A stretch of 64,000 nt of DNA from Variovorax sp. JS1663 (GTDB lineage: Bacteria; Pseudomonadota; Gammaproteobacteria; Burkholderiales; Burkholderiaceae_C), in the NCBI RefSeq assembly GCF_002157355.1, contig NZ_LYMK01000001.1, forward strand, positions 342,303 through 406,302, read 5' to 3'. This document shows, piece by piece, positions 16,056 to 24,453 of the stretch; position 1 is the first letter of the stretch; each line of letters opens with the position of its first letter. The notes under the pieces were generated by a model. The model worked only from the letters and a program-made list of their open reading frames with translations. It did not search any database and was not told the DNA's origin. A program made the translations under genes and the position numbers.

Positions 16056-17049
16056 TCCCGCAACCCAGATCGCCCATCTCAACAAGGCTGTCGAGTTCGC
16101 GCACTACCTTGCGAAGGGTGCGGAGCGCTTCATCGATGCGGTGAACGCCAGAGACGCCATCCTGGTTCGCATCGACGACGGTGAGGAGGTCGACGAGGAC
16201 CTCGAGGCAGCCCTGGCGCGCGCACAGGAGGCGGTCGGCGAGTTCGCCCAGGGGCTTCGCAGCGATATCTACGAGTTCAAGAAGCGGGCGGATCGCATCG
16301 GCACTGTGGATGCCCAGGCCGCTGCCCCAGCTGCGCCCGCGCCATCCCCCACACCGGTTGGGCCTGCCGTTCCGAGCGAGCAGGCCGCCGCGCCGAGTTC
16401 CGCCCAACCAGGCAGTCTCGCCGAAGTGCCCGACTATCTGCCGGCGGCGCAGCGCGGTGCTGGCCTGGTCACCTACTGGCTCTGGTACGGCAAGGAATGT
16501 GTGAGCACTGTGCGCATGCCTCCGGGCACCGGCGCTGTCGACGTGCGCAACGAGGCCGCGAAGGGCGCCGTGATCTTCTGCGACCGGGCGCGAGGCGAGA
16601 CGCCAATCGAGCACACAACGAAGATCATGCATTCGACGGTGAAGGTCTATGACGACCGGCCGGCGCAGGAAACCATGCGCCGAGACCTACCGTTCGAGTT
16701 CCGCGGCTTGTTTCCGAACGAACTGCCGTTCCTGGAGCTCACGTTCCGCAGCGCCGAGCCCGAGAGCTTGGCCGACGTGCACGTGCGTGACATCGCCCTG
16801 GGCCTGCAGAACGTCGCCCTGGCTGAAGGCCTCGAAGTGAGCTTCAGGTCGAGGGAAGGCGCCCAGCGCCTGGTGCACATCGAGAGTGAGGAGCGCGAGG
16901 CCATCGGGCGCGTCGAGCTTGCTCTGAAGGCATACCTCGCCGAGCGCGGGGCTGAATTGGTATCGGAGTTCGGGGTTGGATACGTCCGCCTCGACCCCAA
17001 CCAGGCCGAAGCCGAAGCCGAATCCGAAGCGGAGCGCCCGAAGGGCTGA
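16048..17049 (+). CDS. Unknown protein, N-terminal coiled coil, tail ERPKG
   Basis: 333 residues from GTG 16048, inside the last codons of the previous gene. Residues 1-85 are a long acidic amphipathic helix (LNKAVEFAHYLAKGAERF, then EEVDEDLEAALARAQEAVG). An Ala/Pro linker follows, then a mixed alpha/beta domain of about 200 residues. The C-terminus is a striking alternation of Glu/Ala (QAEAEAESEAERPKG). Next gene starts 5 bases after the stop; AAGGGC in the tail codons can act as its ribosome binding site. Confidence 0.6.
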   Translation: MADPATQIAHLNKAVEFAHYLAKGAERFIDAVNARDAILVRIDDGEEVDEDLEAALARAQEAVGEFAQGLRSDIYEFKKRADRIGTVDAQAAAPAAPAPSPTPVGPAVPSEQAAAPSSAQPGSLAEVPDYLPAAQRGAGLVTYWLWYGKECVSTVRMPPGTGAVDVRNEAAKGAVIFCDRARGETPIEHTTKIMHSTVKVYDDRPAQETMRRDLPFEFRGLFPNELPFLELTFRSAEPESLADVHVRDIALGLQNVALAEGLEVSFRSREGAQRLVHIESEEREAIGRVELALKAYLAERGAELVSEFGVGYVRLDPNQAEAEAESEAERPKG

Positions 17050-17054
17050 CCGAG

Positions 17055-17963
17055 ATGACTCAACCAATACCCAACTTTCTGGCTGGCACTGCGCTGGCTG
17101 AGGCACGCGCGGGACTGCGCGAAAAGCTGATCACCGCCGGTGTCGTCACTGTGCGCTTCATCAGTGAAGCGGCGAACGATGGTGGGTTCTGGGCATCGCA
17201 GGCCGTGCTGGCCAAGAGGGACGGAGCGGTCGAAGCGGACCCTTCCCTCAATGCGCTCGTCACGCGCGTGTTGTCGGCCCTGGTCGACGAGCGTGTACCC
17301 GGCTGGAGCGCAGGAGATGGTGGCCGCAGCCAGATCGATTGGGCTGTCGAAGTGGATGCCATCGATCATCGGCACTACGACAACGTCAAGTTCGAGCGGC
17401 AGCGCGTCCTCGGCGCGGAAACCTCGGCCCACTCGTCGACGATCCTTGCGGACAACGCGGTCGCGGCGGTGCAGCTTGCCCTGGGCGGCGTGGCGCCCAC
17501 AGATCGGGCGACTATCCAACGCTTGCGCGACGGCCTCGTGGTTCTGGTCGACCGCACGCGCACGGACCAGGCCCGGTTCCTGACTGACGCGCAGCGAGAA
17601 CTTCTTGTCGAGGGGATCGCTGGCACGCGGACCGTTCATGGCCATGAGCAAGAGTGGATCTCGGATGTCGTGCGACACGGCTATCACGGCTACGAGCATG
17701 CGCCCGACGCTGAGCTGGTGCAGAAGCTCGCCACGGAATCGCTGGACGACGTCATCGAGGGCATCTGCGGCCCGCTGCACATCGTCGGAGGGAGCGACCA
17801 GGAGCAGAGCAAGCGCCATTCGCTGATCGAGTTGTTCTCGATGCCTCAGAGCCGTGAGGCCCTTGAGGCTGTCGCCGAGACCTGGGGCGACGCAATGCTC
17901 CAGTCTCTTCCTGAGCCGGAAGAGGACGAGGAGGCTGTTGGCCTGGAGGCGCCCGCCGCATGA
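17055..17963 (+). CDS. Family B paralogue fused to an unknown N-terminal domain
   Basis: 302 residues from ATG 17064 or 17055. Residues 1-130 are a separate alpha/beta domain. Residues about 135-260 are the family B domain: VAPTDRATIQRLRDGL, then ARFLTDAQRELLVEGI, then EQEWISDVVRHGYHGYEHAPD and ESLDDVIEGI. The match to 25418-25990 is particularly clear (EKQWI, LSLDDL). It ends in an acidic run and EAPAA, a weak version of the tail. Confidence 0.6.
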   Translation: MTQPIPNFLAGTALAEARAGLREKLITAGVVTVRFISEAANDGGFWASQAVLAKRDGAVEADPSLNALVTRVLSALVDERVPGWSAGDGGRSQIDWAVEVDAIDHRHYDNVKFERQRVLGAETSAHSSTILADNAVAAVQLALGGVAPTDRATIQRLRDGLVVLVDRTRTDQARFLTDAQRELLVEGIAGTRTVHGHEQEWISDVVRHGYHGYEHAPDAELVQKLATESLDDVIEGICGPLHIVGGSDQEQSKRHSLIELFSMPQSREALEAVAETWGDAMLQSLPEPEEDEEAVGLEAPAA

Positions 17964-18027
17964 CCGTCCCAGCCATGACCGCACGCAACCGAAGCGCTTC
18001 GAAGCAGGCGCCCTCAACTGGAGAACC

Positions 18028-18723
18028 ATGCCCATCTTCGTCAAGGCCGTGCCCGGGAAGCCCTACGGCAATACGCCGCGTGTCTGCCTCCAGATCGAGA
18101 GCGGCTACCGAGCTGGCGAGCGCCTCGACCACCACTGGCTCAGCCGCTCGGAAGCAGAGAAGTGGGCACGCGAAACCGGCTACATGGTGCTTGATGCCGA
18201 TGCCCGCGCGTCGACCGCACTGCTGGTGAACCTGTTCGAGACTTTCAGCGACTTCCAGTTCGAGGACCGCGAGATCAGCGGCGCCGACCTGGTGGACGAT
18301 CTCGGGGGCTGGCTGCGCAAGCACAAGGCTACCGTGGGGGGCATGGCCGCACCTGAAGCTGATCCCGGGTCCGAAGTGCTGAAGGAGCTTTTCCGGCTGT
18401 TCCGGCCTGTGCACAGCGGCGACGGCGACGTGAACGGCGGCGACCTGGTGAGCAACTTTGGCGAGTGGCTGCAGGACGTGCAGGAAAAGATGCCCGCCAT
18501 CACCGGGATGCCTTTCGTCCCGAAGGTTGCGAGACACCCGGATCGCTCGGAATACTGGAGCGAGGCAGGTGGCTGGGGCGACCTTGCGAGAGCGACGGCC
18601 TACTTCGTGAACGCTCCAGCCGGCCTCAAGCGAAACGTTTTTCGCGAATGGATAGCTCTGGAGCTCGCGGTCGAGCTGGAAGCTGATGCAGAGATCGAAG
18701 TCGACGCAGGCCCGCGGGGCTGA
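18028..18723 (+). CDS. Unknown protein with internal duplication, tail AGPRG
   Basis: 231 residues from ATG 18028 (TGGAG at 18019-18023). Two related segments of about 35 residues: LVNLFETFSDFQFEDREIS with GADLVDDLGGWLRKHK, then FRLFRPVHSGDGDVNGGDLV with SNFGEWLQDVQ. The shared pattern G-x-DLV-x(2)-(L/F)G-x-WL marks a tandem repeat. The C-terminus is acidic (VELEADAEIEVDAGPRG). GGAGGAGG follows the stop and drives the next gene. No family recognised. Confidence 0.6.
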   Translation: MPIFVKAVPGKPYGNTPRVCLQIESGYRAGERLDHHWLSRSEAEKWARETGYMVLDADARASTALLVNLFETFSDFQFEDREISGADLVDDLGGWLRKHKATVGGMAAPEADPGSEVLKELFRLFRPVHSGDGDVNGGDLVSNFGEWLQDVQEKMPAITGMPFVPKVARHPDRSEYWSEAGGWGDLARATAYFVNAPAGLKRNVFREWIALELAVELEADAEIEVDAGPRG

Positions 18724-18735
18724 TCGGAGGAGGCC

Positions 18736-19140
18736 ATGCAAGCAAGCTTCGACCTCTTCGCCGAACCGGCGCCCATGCCGTCGGCGCGCGCCCACAAGGC
18801 CCGGCATCCTACGGTCGCGACAGCCTTTTCGCACCCGTACGGCGCGCCGAAGACCCGCGTGCAGTTGCGCGTAGAGCTCCTGGCCGCCAACGTGGCCACG
18901 GTGAAGTTCGATGCGGAAGCCGGCGAACTCACCCGCATCTCCCAGTTCCAGCCCGCTGGGAACCAATGCATCGGTGTCTATCCGGGGCCGCTCGTGGCCA
19001 TCGGGCAGGCCATGCTGCAGGATCTGCCATTCGGCTCCGGCCTGGTCGAATGGGACGTTGCCAGCGATCAGCCCAGGTACGTCTCAGCGCCAGCAGCTGA
19101 AGCCGAGTCGGACGGCGACGCCGAAAGGCCCCGGGCATGA
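18736..19140 (+). CDS. Unknown small protein, tail ERPRA
   Basis: 134 residues from ATG 18736, preceded by GGAGGAGG (18725-18732). The N-terminus is a disordered Ala/Pro/His segment starting MQASFDLFAEPAPMP; the middle is a compact beta-rich unit (VQLRVELLAANVATVKFD). The end is acidic followed by AERPRA. Here the last codon pair GCA TGA supplies the ATG of the next gene (ATGA overlap), which explains Ala instead of Gly at the tip. Confidence 0.6.
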   Translation: MQASFDLFAEPAPMPSARAHKARHPTVATAFSHPYGAPKTRVQLRVELLAANVATVKFDAEAGELTRISQFQPAGNQCIGVYPGPLVAIGQAMLQDLPFGSGLVEWDVASDQPRYVSAPAAEAESDGDAERPRA

Positions 19141-19559
19141 TCAACGTTCGGACACCGCAAGAGGTAGAGGCGCTTCGCCTGCGCCTGGAGCAATCCGGCA
19201 TCGGCCGGACGAACCCCCGCGCGCACAGCGCAATCCGGGACTTCGAGGATGGCCTCGATCTGGAGGAATCGGCAGCCCGGGCGGTTCGCCATGAAGCGGC
19301 TGCGCGCGAAATGTGGATCTCCAACGCACTCGATCCTTGGGCGAAGCGGCACGGCCTGACGCGTGCCCAGGCGCTGTCCGTTGCCTTCGACGACTCGGCC
19401 TTCAACCCGGCCAACCCGCAGCGCGACCAGGTCACGCTGAAGGACCTGCACGGGTGGAGCGGGCAGGAGCACGGCTTCGCCGCCTACCTCATGGGAGAAG
19501 GGCGGGTCGAGGTCGCGGACGAGGTCGACAACGAGGCCGCCCCGCGCCCGGCAGGTTAG
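19137..19559 (+). CDS. Unknown helical protein, tail APRPAG
   Basis: 140 residues from ATG 19137, overlapping the previous stop by four bases. Predicted all-helical with charged heptads (TPQEVEALRLRLEQSGIG, then LDLEESAARAVRHEAAARE) and an acidic C-terminus ending EAAPRPAG. Last gene of the tightly coupled block that begins at 13949; a 112-base gap follows. No family recognised. Confidence 0.55.
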   Translation: MINVRTPQEVEALRLRLEQSGIGRTNPRAHSAIRDFEDGLDLEESAARAVRHEAAAREMWISNALDPWAKRHGLTRAQALSVAFDDSAFNPANPQRDQVTLKDLHGWSGQEHGFAAYLMGEGRVEVADEVDNEAAPRPAG

Positions 19560-19671
19560 CCAGCAGCCCGCAAAAATCGCACGCTCTTTGCCTTGGATGT
19601 CTGAGAATTGCCCGTAGCAATATCCCTTCGCGAGGCGATAAGCACCGTCGATACGACGTCCATACTGACAC

Positions 19672-20136
19672 ATGAACAGCGACCAGTACAAGATCTTCGA
19701 AGTAGCGGCCAAGCCGGCCATCGAGAGCGCGATGGAATCTCTCAACGCCCAGCTGAAGGTGCGAGGGCTTCGTTGCGGCCGCCTCGTCGAGATCGACCAT
19801 GATGTGGAGCGCGGCGTCGGCTTCTCGGTCCACTACGGTGACCTGGATGGGGCAGTGAACGTGGAGATGCTCCTGACCGACGGCGACGAACGTGCCTTCA
19901 CCAAGGAGCCACGCGAGCCGGCCTGCGGCCTGCTGCTGAGCGTGATTGGTCCCGACGGCACCTTCCTCGGCGAATGGGCTCCCTACAACTACACCCCCGA
20001 TGTCGGGACCGCCGACCCGCAGGAGATCGTGCGCCGCGTAGGCCTGATGAGCCCGCCGGATCTTGCAGAGAGCATTCACGGCCGCATCGCCGACTGGACG
20101 AACAGTCGGGTCGAAGCCGAAGCGCCTCACTGCTGA
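19672..20136 (+). CDS. Unknown small alpha/beta protein
   Basis: 154 residues from ATG 19672. A mixed alpha/beta protein with a clear strand pattern (RGLRCGRLVEIDHD, VGFSVHYGDLDGAVNVEMLL) and an acidic end VEAEAPHC, a degenerate form of the shared tail. The 112-base gap upstream, AT-richer than the genes, may hold a promoter. It is followed after 33 bases by the GTG-started gene at 20170 with AGGAG before it, so these two form an operon. Confidence 0.55.
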   Translation: MNSDQYKIFEVAAKPAIESAMESLNAQLKVRGLRCGRLVEIDHDVERGVGFSVHYGDLDGAVNVEMLLTDGDERAFTKEPREPACGLLLSVIGPDGTFLGEWAPYNYTPDVGTADPQEIVRRVGLMSPPDLAESIHGRIADWTNSRVEAEAPHC

Positions 20137-20169
20137 TGGCCGCGCGTCCCACCTGAAGAAGGAGCCACC

Positions 20170-21186
20170 GTGCCCGCACCCATCATTCCCGAGGTCCCCG
20201 TTACGCCTTGGACCCTGTACCCAACCATCGCCGACATCCCTGCGAAGGGATTCAAGCGCATCGAGGTCGAGGCGGTAGCGATCGAGAAGGATCACGGCGG
20301 CAAGGTGTTCTGCACCCGCCTCGTGTTTTCGCCCGAGGACGGCCCCCTCAAAATGTGCTCCATTTTTCTGCGCGAGGAAGGCGGCGGCGCGGTGTGCATC
20401 GCCGACATGCCGACCAAGGAAGAGGCGATCGCCTACGCCAGGGAGGTGGCGCAGGCCCGGCGGTGGCCAGTGAACGGTTCGATCTGGGACCTGCGAATTT
20501 GCGAGGTCCCGGGCAAAGGCTTTGTCGCCGATCCCCGGGAGCCGGAGCCCTTCACGCTGAATCCTGCCAGGGCGGCGCTCTATCACCAAACCATCGCCAA
20601 GCCGGACCTCTTCGCCGGCGGCCCCGCCGAGTACGGCCGGTGGATCGCCTTCGCAGACGCCAAGAACCATGCCGTGGACCGCGCGGCGGAGAAGGCTGCA
20701 CTGCTTGAGCGCGTGTTCAACGCGGCGCTTGCAGCCATGGGGGCCAGCGCACCTCCGGCGGGCACCCTCGAAGCGACCCGTATGCGAGAGATGCTCAAGG
20801 ACGTGGTGGAGGCGAATCGGACGGACCGCCTGGTGATCTTCGACGAAGTGCAGCGAGAGGTCCTCCACGAGACTTTCGCCGAAGGCCGGTTCGAGCTGGC
20901 TGGTCATGAGTCGGACGAGGAGCTTTGCGGCCTCATCCTGTCAGCATCGCCCGACGATTTGTTCGACAACATGGATACAGATTTCGAGCACGGCCTGCTC
21001 GAGGCGTTCGCGAGCGAGGCAGGCGTAGCGGCGATCGAGGCCGCCACCGCGGCATGCCCCCAGGTTCTGAGCGCCGCAATGCTCCCGGCGATTCAGCGTC
21101 GCCTCCAGCAGCACGGGATCGACAGCCCCTTTTCCCACCTTTTCGCAGAGGCGGGGCGCGACGATGCGCAGGTCCCGCGCGGGTAG
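20170..21186 (+). CDS. Family B paralogue with N-terminal unknown domain, tail QVPRG
   Basis: 338 residues from GTG 20170 with GAAGGAG at 20157-20163. Residues 1-160 form an unrecognised alpha/beta domain. From about residue 178 the family B domain begins: ERVFNAALAAMGASAPPAG, then IFDEVQREVLHETFAEGRF, then ESDEELCGLILSASPDDLF. The end is DDAQVPRG. Compared with the other paralogues the RFL motif is altered to VIF and the HG motif is lost, so it is the most diverged member. Confidence 0.6.
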   Translation: MPAPIIPEVPVTPWTLYPTIADIPAKGFKRIEVEAVAIEKDHGGKVFCTRLVFSPEDGPLKMCSIFLREEGGGAVCIADMPTKEEAIAYAREVAQARRWPVNGSIWDLRICEVPGKGFVADPREPEPFTLNPARAALYHQTIAKPDLFAGGPAEYGRWIAFADAKNHAVDRAAEKAALLERVFNAALAAMGASAPPAGTLEATRMREMLKDVVEANRTDRLVIFDEVQREVLHETFAEGRFELAGHESDEELCGLILSASPDDLFDNMDTDFEHGLLEAFASEAGVAAIEAATAACPQVLSAAMLPAIQRRLQQHGIDSPFSHLFAEAGRDDAQVPRG

Positions 21187-21214
21187 GTATTCAAGAGGAC
21201 AGCACGTCAGCAAC

Positions 21215-21652
21215 ATGATGCAGGTATTCCATTGCAAGGTGAGCCGGGCGGGCCAGTTGAACCCTGGCGTGGTCGACATGCACGCGCGCATCGCGTTCCG
21301 TGTCGAACGTCAGGCGCTCGCGGAGATCTTCAGCGAGGAAGCCAAGTGGCGCGACCTCGGGCTGTCGTTCGAGCTGGTTGCCGAGGTGGAGGGCGACGAT
21401 CTTGAGCGGGCCTTCTCCGCGACGAACCACATTGACCGAGACTGGTCCGACAACCCCGATGTCGAGGTCAAGACGACCAACCCGCGCCGCAGCACGTCCG
21501 TCGGCGACCTGGTTGTGCGCGATGGGACCACGTTCATCGTGGACAAGTTCGGCTTCAGCGAGATCCAGCGGGAGATGCCTGCCGAGGCGTTTGTGCCCGA
21601 GCCCCAACCCGAGCTTGAATCCGTTGCCGCCGAGCAGGCGCCCCGCGGCTGA
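21215..21652 (+). CDS. Unknown small protein, tail QAPRG
   Basis: 145 residues from ATG 21215 (ATG 21218 equally possible). The layout, an N-terminal MMQVFHCKVSRAG strand, a charged middle and a C-terminal GDLVVRDGTTFIVDKFGF beta hairpin, resembles the small YodL-like accessory domains of plasmids. That likeness is weak and no name is proposed. The end is acidic and finishes AAEQAPRG. Confidence 0.5.
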   Translation: MMQVFHCKVSRAGQLNPGVVDMHARIAFRVERQALAEIFSEEAKWRDLGLSFELVAEVEGDDLERAFSATNHIDRDWSDNPDVEVKTTNPRRSTSVGDLVVRDGTTFIVDKFGFSEIQREMPAEAFVPEPQPELESVAAEQAPRG

Positions 21653-21685
21653 AGAGCCCTCGCGTTCCGCGGCACCCATGTACCC

Positions 21686-22042
21686 GTGCCGTTTGGCGCT
21701 TTGAAAGACCTAGTGCGCGTCATGCACATGCGTGACAAGGAGACCCGCCACCAGTTCCCGGCTCCGGTGGTGACCCACGGTTGGCTCTTGATGGGCGAAC
21801 GCGGCAACATCCTCCATGAGCGTGTGCTCGACAATTCGGAGCTCGGCCTCAAGATGATGGCGCGCGCCCGGACGGACCTGACGTTCCAGCGCTTCGAGTG
21901 CCGGGACCTGCTGAAGATCTCGGGCGGCAAGGTGCTCTTCGTCGACGACGAGGTTCGCAGGATCGCCGACTCCATGCGCCAGAATGACCAGGTGCCCGAG
22001 GACGAAGCGGAGGCCACAGCCGAGGCGGCGCCGCGCGGCTAA
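21686..22042 (+). CDS. Unknown small protein, tail AAPRG
   Basis: 118 residues from GTG 21686; ATG 21722 or 21728 are alternatives. Its middle (APVVTHGWLLMGERGN, then HERVLDNSELGLKMMARARTD) and LLKISGGKVLFVDDEVRRI form a compact alpha/beta unit. The C-terminus is a run of Glu/Ala (DEAEATAEAAPRG). Last gene before a short regulatory gap with an inverted repeat, so it likely ends a transcript; its tail cannot serve as a ribosome binding site for a close neighbour. Confidence 0.5.
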   Translation: MPFGALKDLVRVMHMRDKETRHQFPAPVVTHGWLLMGERGNILHERVLDNSELGLKMMARARTDLTFQRFECRDLLKISGGKVLFVDDEVRRIADSMRQNDQVPEDEAEATAEAAPRG

Positions 22043-22048
22043 GTACCT

Positions 22049-22075
22049 GATTCATAATGGTTTTCACCATGAATC
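22049..22075. promoter_or_regulatory. Imperfect inverted repeat in a short AT-rich gap
   Basis: GATTC at 22049-22053 pairs with GAATC at 22071-22075, and ATGGT at 22057-22061 with ACCAT at 22066-22070, separated by TTTC. The gap is AT-rich compared with its surroundings. It may be an operator or a weak terminator; it lacks the T-run of a strong terminator. Confidence 0.35.
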
Positions 22076-22137
22076 GACGAAGCGCACATTTGCAGTGAAA
22101 ACCCAACGTCTCCTCGAGTTGATGCGGCAAGGATCTC

Positions 22138-23769
22138 ATGCACGTGGACTTGGTGGAGGCCCTCGTCCACTCCATGCGCCTCATCATGTGTCCGGCGGCC
22201 CCGCCCAGCCGCCGATCAATCCATCAAGCTGAAATGGCCATTGCGCGCGACCTCTCTCCCGTCGTCTTTCGCGGCGAGCCCGACAACCGCCTTCGTGAGC
22301 GCGGGGACTGGCAGCGGCCATGGTTCTTCACCGAGGCTTACTCGCAAGCGAAGCTCTACACCGGGATCCAAAAATGGCGCGATCCGAGGGACGAGCCGAT
22401 CGCATGCGTCCTTGCCGGCCGCACGGTGCTGGACCTGACCGCGCCAGACCCGGCCGACGTGCGGCACCGCGTGATTGTCGATGCGCTCACGGCGGAGTTC
22501 GATGACTGGACATGCCGGGCCAGCGGGGAGCGGCGGGACGCGTGGAGCTTCCTCGAGACTGGCGATCTCTACGACTACGAGGGCACGGGAAGTGGAGAGC
22601 GCTGGAATGCCCTGTTCCGCATCGCCTTCGAGCACGCCGATGCCGTGCGCGTGCTCGACATGACAGATGGCACCAAGGGCCAACCGGTTCCAGTGTGGGT
22701 GGCCCACCAGCGCGACACCATCCGATTGGCCACGTTGGGCGAGGAGCTTGGCGCCCGGCTCAAGCAGCAGCCCTGGGAAGCGATCGAGGCCTGGCTGGAA
22801 GCCCATCATCCACAGGCAGGCGTGCTGGAGCGCATCGACCGCATGCGGCGCCCCGACCACGATCAGCGTGCAGATCGCGTGCACCGGGTCGTGCCTCGTT
22901 GCAACTTCGAAGCCATGGGGATCACCGGCGCGCCGCAGCCGGTGTATCGCGGCGTGCCGGCGGCCTACGAGATCCTGCCGGGCGACTGGATTGCGCTCAA
23001 TGCGCGGTACGCCGGCGAGCATGGTGGCCGCGGCCAGGCTGCGTTCGTGAAGACGCTGCCGCTTGTGCATCCCGAGGACATTTTCTGGGCAGGATCGGAT
23101 GAGAGCGAGTTCCTGTACCTGCCGACGGCCTGGCGCCGTGAGGGCACGAGCCGCGAGGAATACCTGCGCTCGCTCACGCCCGAGCAGCTGCGCATGTTCT
23201 GCGACGGAGAAATGTCGAGCCTCACGCGCCATGCGCGCGAGATCCGCAAGATCGAAGACCACGTGCACCGCAACTTCGACGTGGAGGCCTGTGGCCTGTA
23301 CCACGGGCCCGACCACTGGGCCCGAGTCTCCCAGCATGCCCTGGCGGTGTCGCGCTCCCTCGGAATCGATCCGCTGGTGCCGTACATCTTCGGCTTGGTG
23401 CACGACAGCCAGCGGCTGGACGATGGAACCGACCCGGAGCATGGCCCGCGCGCGGCCGCGTTCGTGTGCGAGCGCCGTCACGACCTGTTCGGCTTCCTGC
23501 CGGACGAGGCGGTGGAGGCGTTGGCGCTGGCCTGCGATCTGCACAGCGACGGCCAGACCGAGGGCGAGGCTTGGGTGCGGGCGTGCTGGGACAGCGATAG
23601 GCTTGACCTTGGACGGGTAAACATCGTCCCCGACCCTTACTGCCTCTGCACCGACTACGCCCGCCGGCCGGAGGTGATCGCCGCGGCGCTGCAGATGAGC
23701 GGGCGAGGCGGCGAGGACTTCATAGAGGACGACGATTCCGAGGGGCGTCTGCAGCGGTACGGAGCTTGA
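22138..23769 (+). CDS. HD-domain phosphohydrolase with two ADP-ribosyltransferase-like segments
   Basis: 543 residues from ATG 22138 (AAGGA upstream); ATG 22234 is a later alternative. Near residue 41 VVFRGEPDNRLRE with WFFTEAYSQAKLYTG has the R/H-G...FFT...A..Y pattern of ART-type domains. A second unit (QPVYRGVPAAYEILPGDWIA ... RYAGEHGG ... DESEFLYLP) recalls the R-S-E ART layout. The C-terminal third is an HD domain: LYHGPDHWARVSQHAL and FGLVHDSQRLDDG supply the H and HD metal ligands. The combination suggests a nucleotide- or ADP-ribose-processing effector. HD is confident; the ART reading is tentative. Confidence 0.65.
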   Translation: MHVDLVEALVHSMRLIMCPAAPPSRRSIHQAEMAIARDLSPVVFRGEPDNRLRERGDWQRPWFFTEAYSQAKLYTGIQKWRDPRDEPIACVLAGRTVLDLTAPDPADVRHRVIVDALTAEFDDWTCRASGERRDAWSFLETGDLYDYEGTGSGERWNALFRIAFEHADAVRVLDMTDGTKGQPVPVWVAHQRDTIRLATLGEELGARLKQQPWEAIEAWLEAHHPQAGVLERIDRMRRPDHDQRADRVHRVVPRCNFEAMGITGAPQPVYRGVPAAYEILPGDWIALNARYAGEHGGRGQAAFVKTLPLVHPEDIFWAGSDESEFLYLPTAWRREGTSREEYLRSLTPEQLRMFCDGEMSSLTRHAREIRKIEDHVHRNFDVEACGLYHGPDHWARVSQHALAVSRSLGIDPLVPYIFGLVHDSQRLDDGTDPEHGPRAAAFVCERRHDLFGFLPDEAVEALALACDLHSDGQTEGEAWVRACWDSDRLDLGRVNIVPDPYCLCTDYARRPEVIAAALQMSGRGGEDFIEDDDSEGRLQRYGA

Positions 23770-23787
23770 GGTCGGCCCCGCATCGAG

Positions 23788-24336
23788 TCAAGGCTCCCCG
23801 GCGTCGTCTTGCTGCAGGCGCCAGATCGTCCGTGCGCAGTTCAGGTGCCGGGCGAGCTCGCCCATTCGAGACCAGACCGCCGCCCGCGCGAGCCCATTCG
23901 AGGCGTTCATCTCGTCGACGACCCTCGCGAGCAGCGACATCGGCGCCTCGTCGAGGAGGGCCGCCACGTACGGCCAGATCTCTTGCTGTGGGGTTTCCCG
24001 ACTGAGCAGTGTGTGGTGGAGCTGTTCCCCTGAGAGGTGGCCTGCGTAGCTCACGCTCGCTGTGGCTGCGGCAGCCTCCAGTGCCGACCTGGCCGGTGGG
24101 GCGGAACGCTGGGCGGCCATCGTCCTCGAACCGTTCGCCACCGACCTGCAGGGACAGCCCGATCGATTCGAGCAATGCCTCCGCCTCCGAAACGGGAAGG
24201 CCTGGCCCTGTCATCGCCTCCGCGGAACAGATCGCGGACAGCGGAAGTCCGCTCACGGTGGCGAGGCCGGCCTGGCTGAGGCCCAGCGCGCGCGTGCGTG
24301 TGCCACGGCACTGGCGATCTCATGGATGAGGGACAT
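23788..24336 (-). pseudogene. XRE-type regulator, broken by at least two frameshifts
   Basis: The minus strand from ATG 24336 reads MSLIHEIASAVAHARA, then the frame is lost within an alternating CG tract (about 24285-24296). In another frame GLSQAGLATVSGLPLS and ALLESIGLSLQV complete an XRE helix-turn-helix. A further shift near 24120 leads into SYAGHLSGEQLHHTLLSR and LLDEAPMSLLARVVDEMN, which looks like the C-terminal domain of the same regulator type. A dinucleotide slip in the CG repeat is the simplest cause of the first break. No single frame encodes a whole protein. Confidence 0.55.
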
Positions 24337-24453
24337 GTGCTGAGTTCGCCAAAGCACAGGCGGAATTGCCGAGAAAGGAACGGCGAGGAAAACAAATCGC
24401 GGAAATACTCGGATGCGGAAGACAATTTCCTCATCAACGAAGGAGATTCCTCG

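Noticed and set aside
17960..18229. ATG overlapping the stop of the 17055 gene (GCATGA)
   Set aside because: The 89-codon frame has shadow composition, and the real next gene starts at 18028 with its own ribosome binding site.
22216..23544. 442-codon minus-strand frame
   Set aside because: Antisense to the HD protein, which has its HD motifs and a ribosome binding site.
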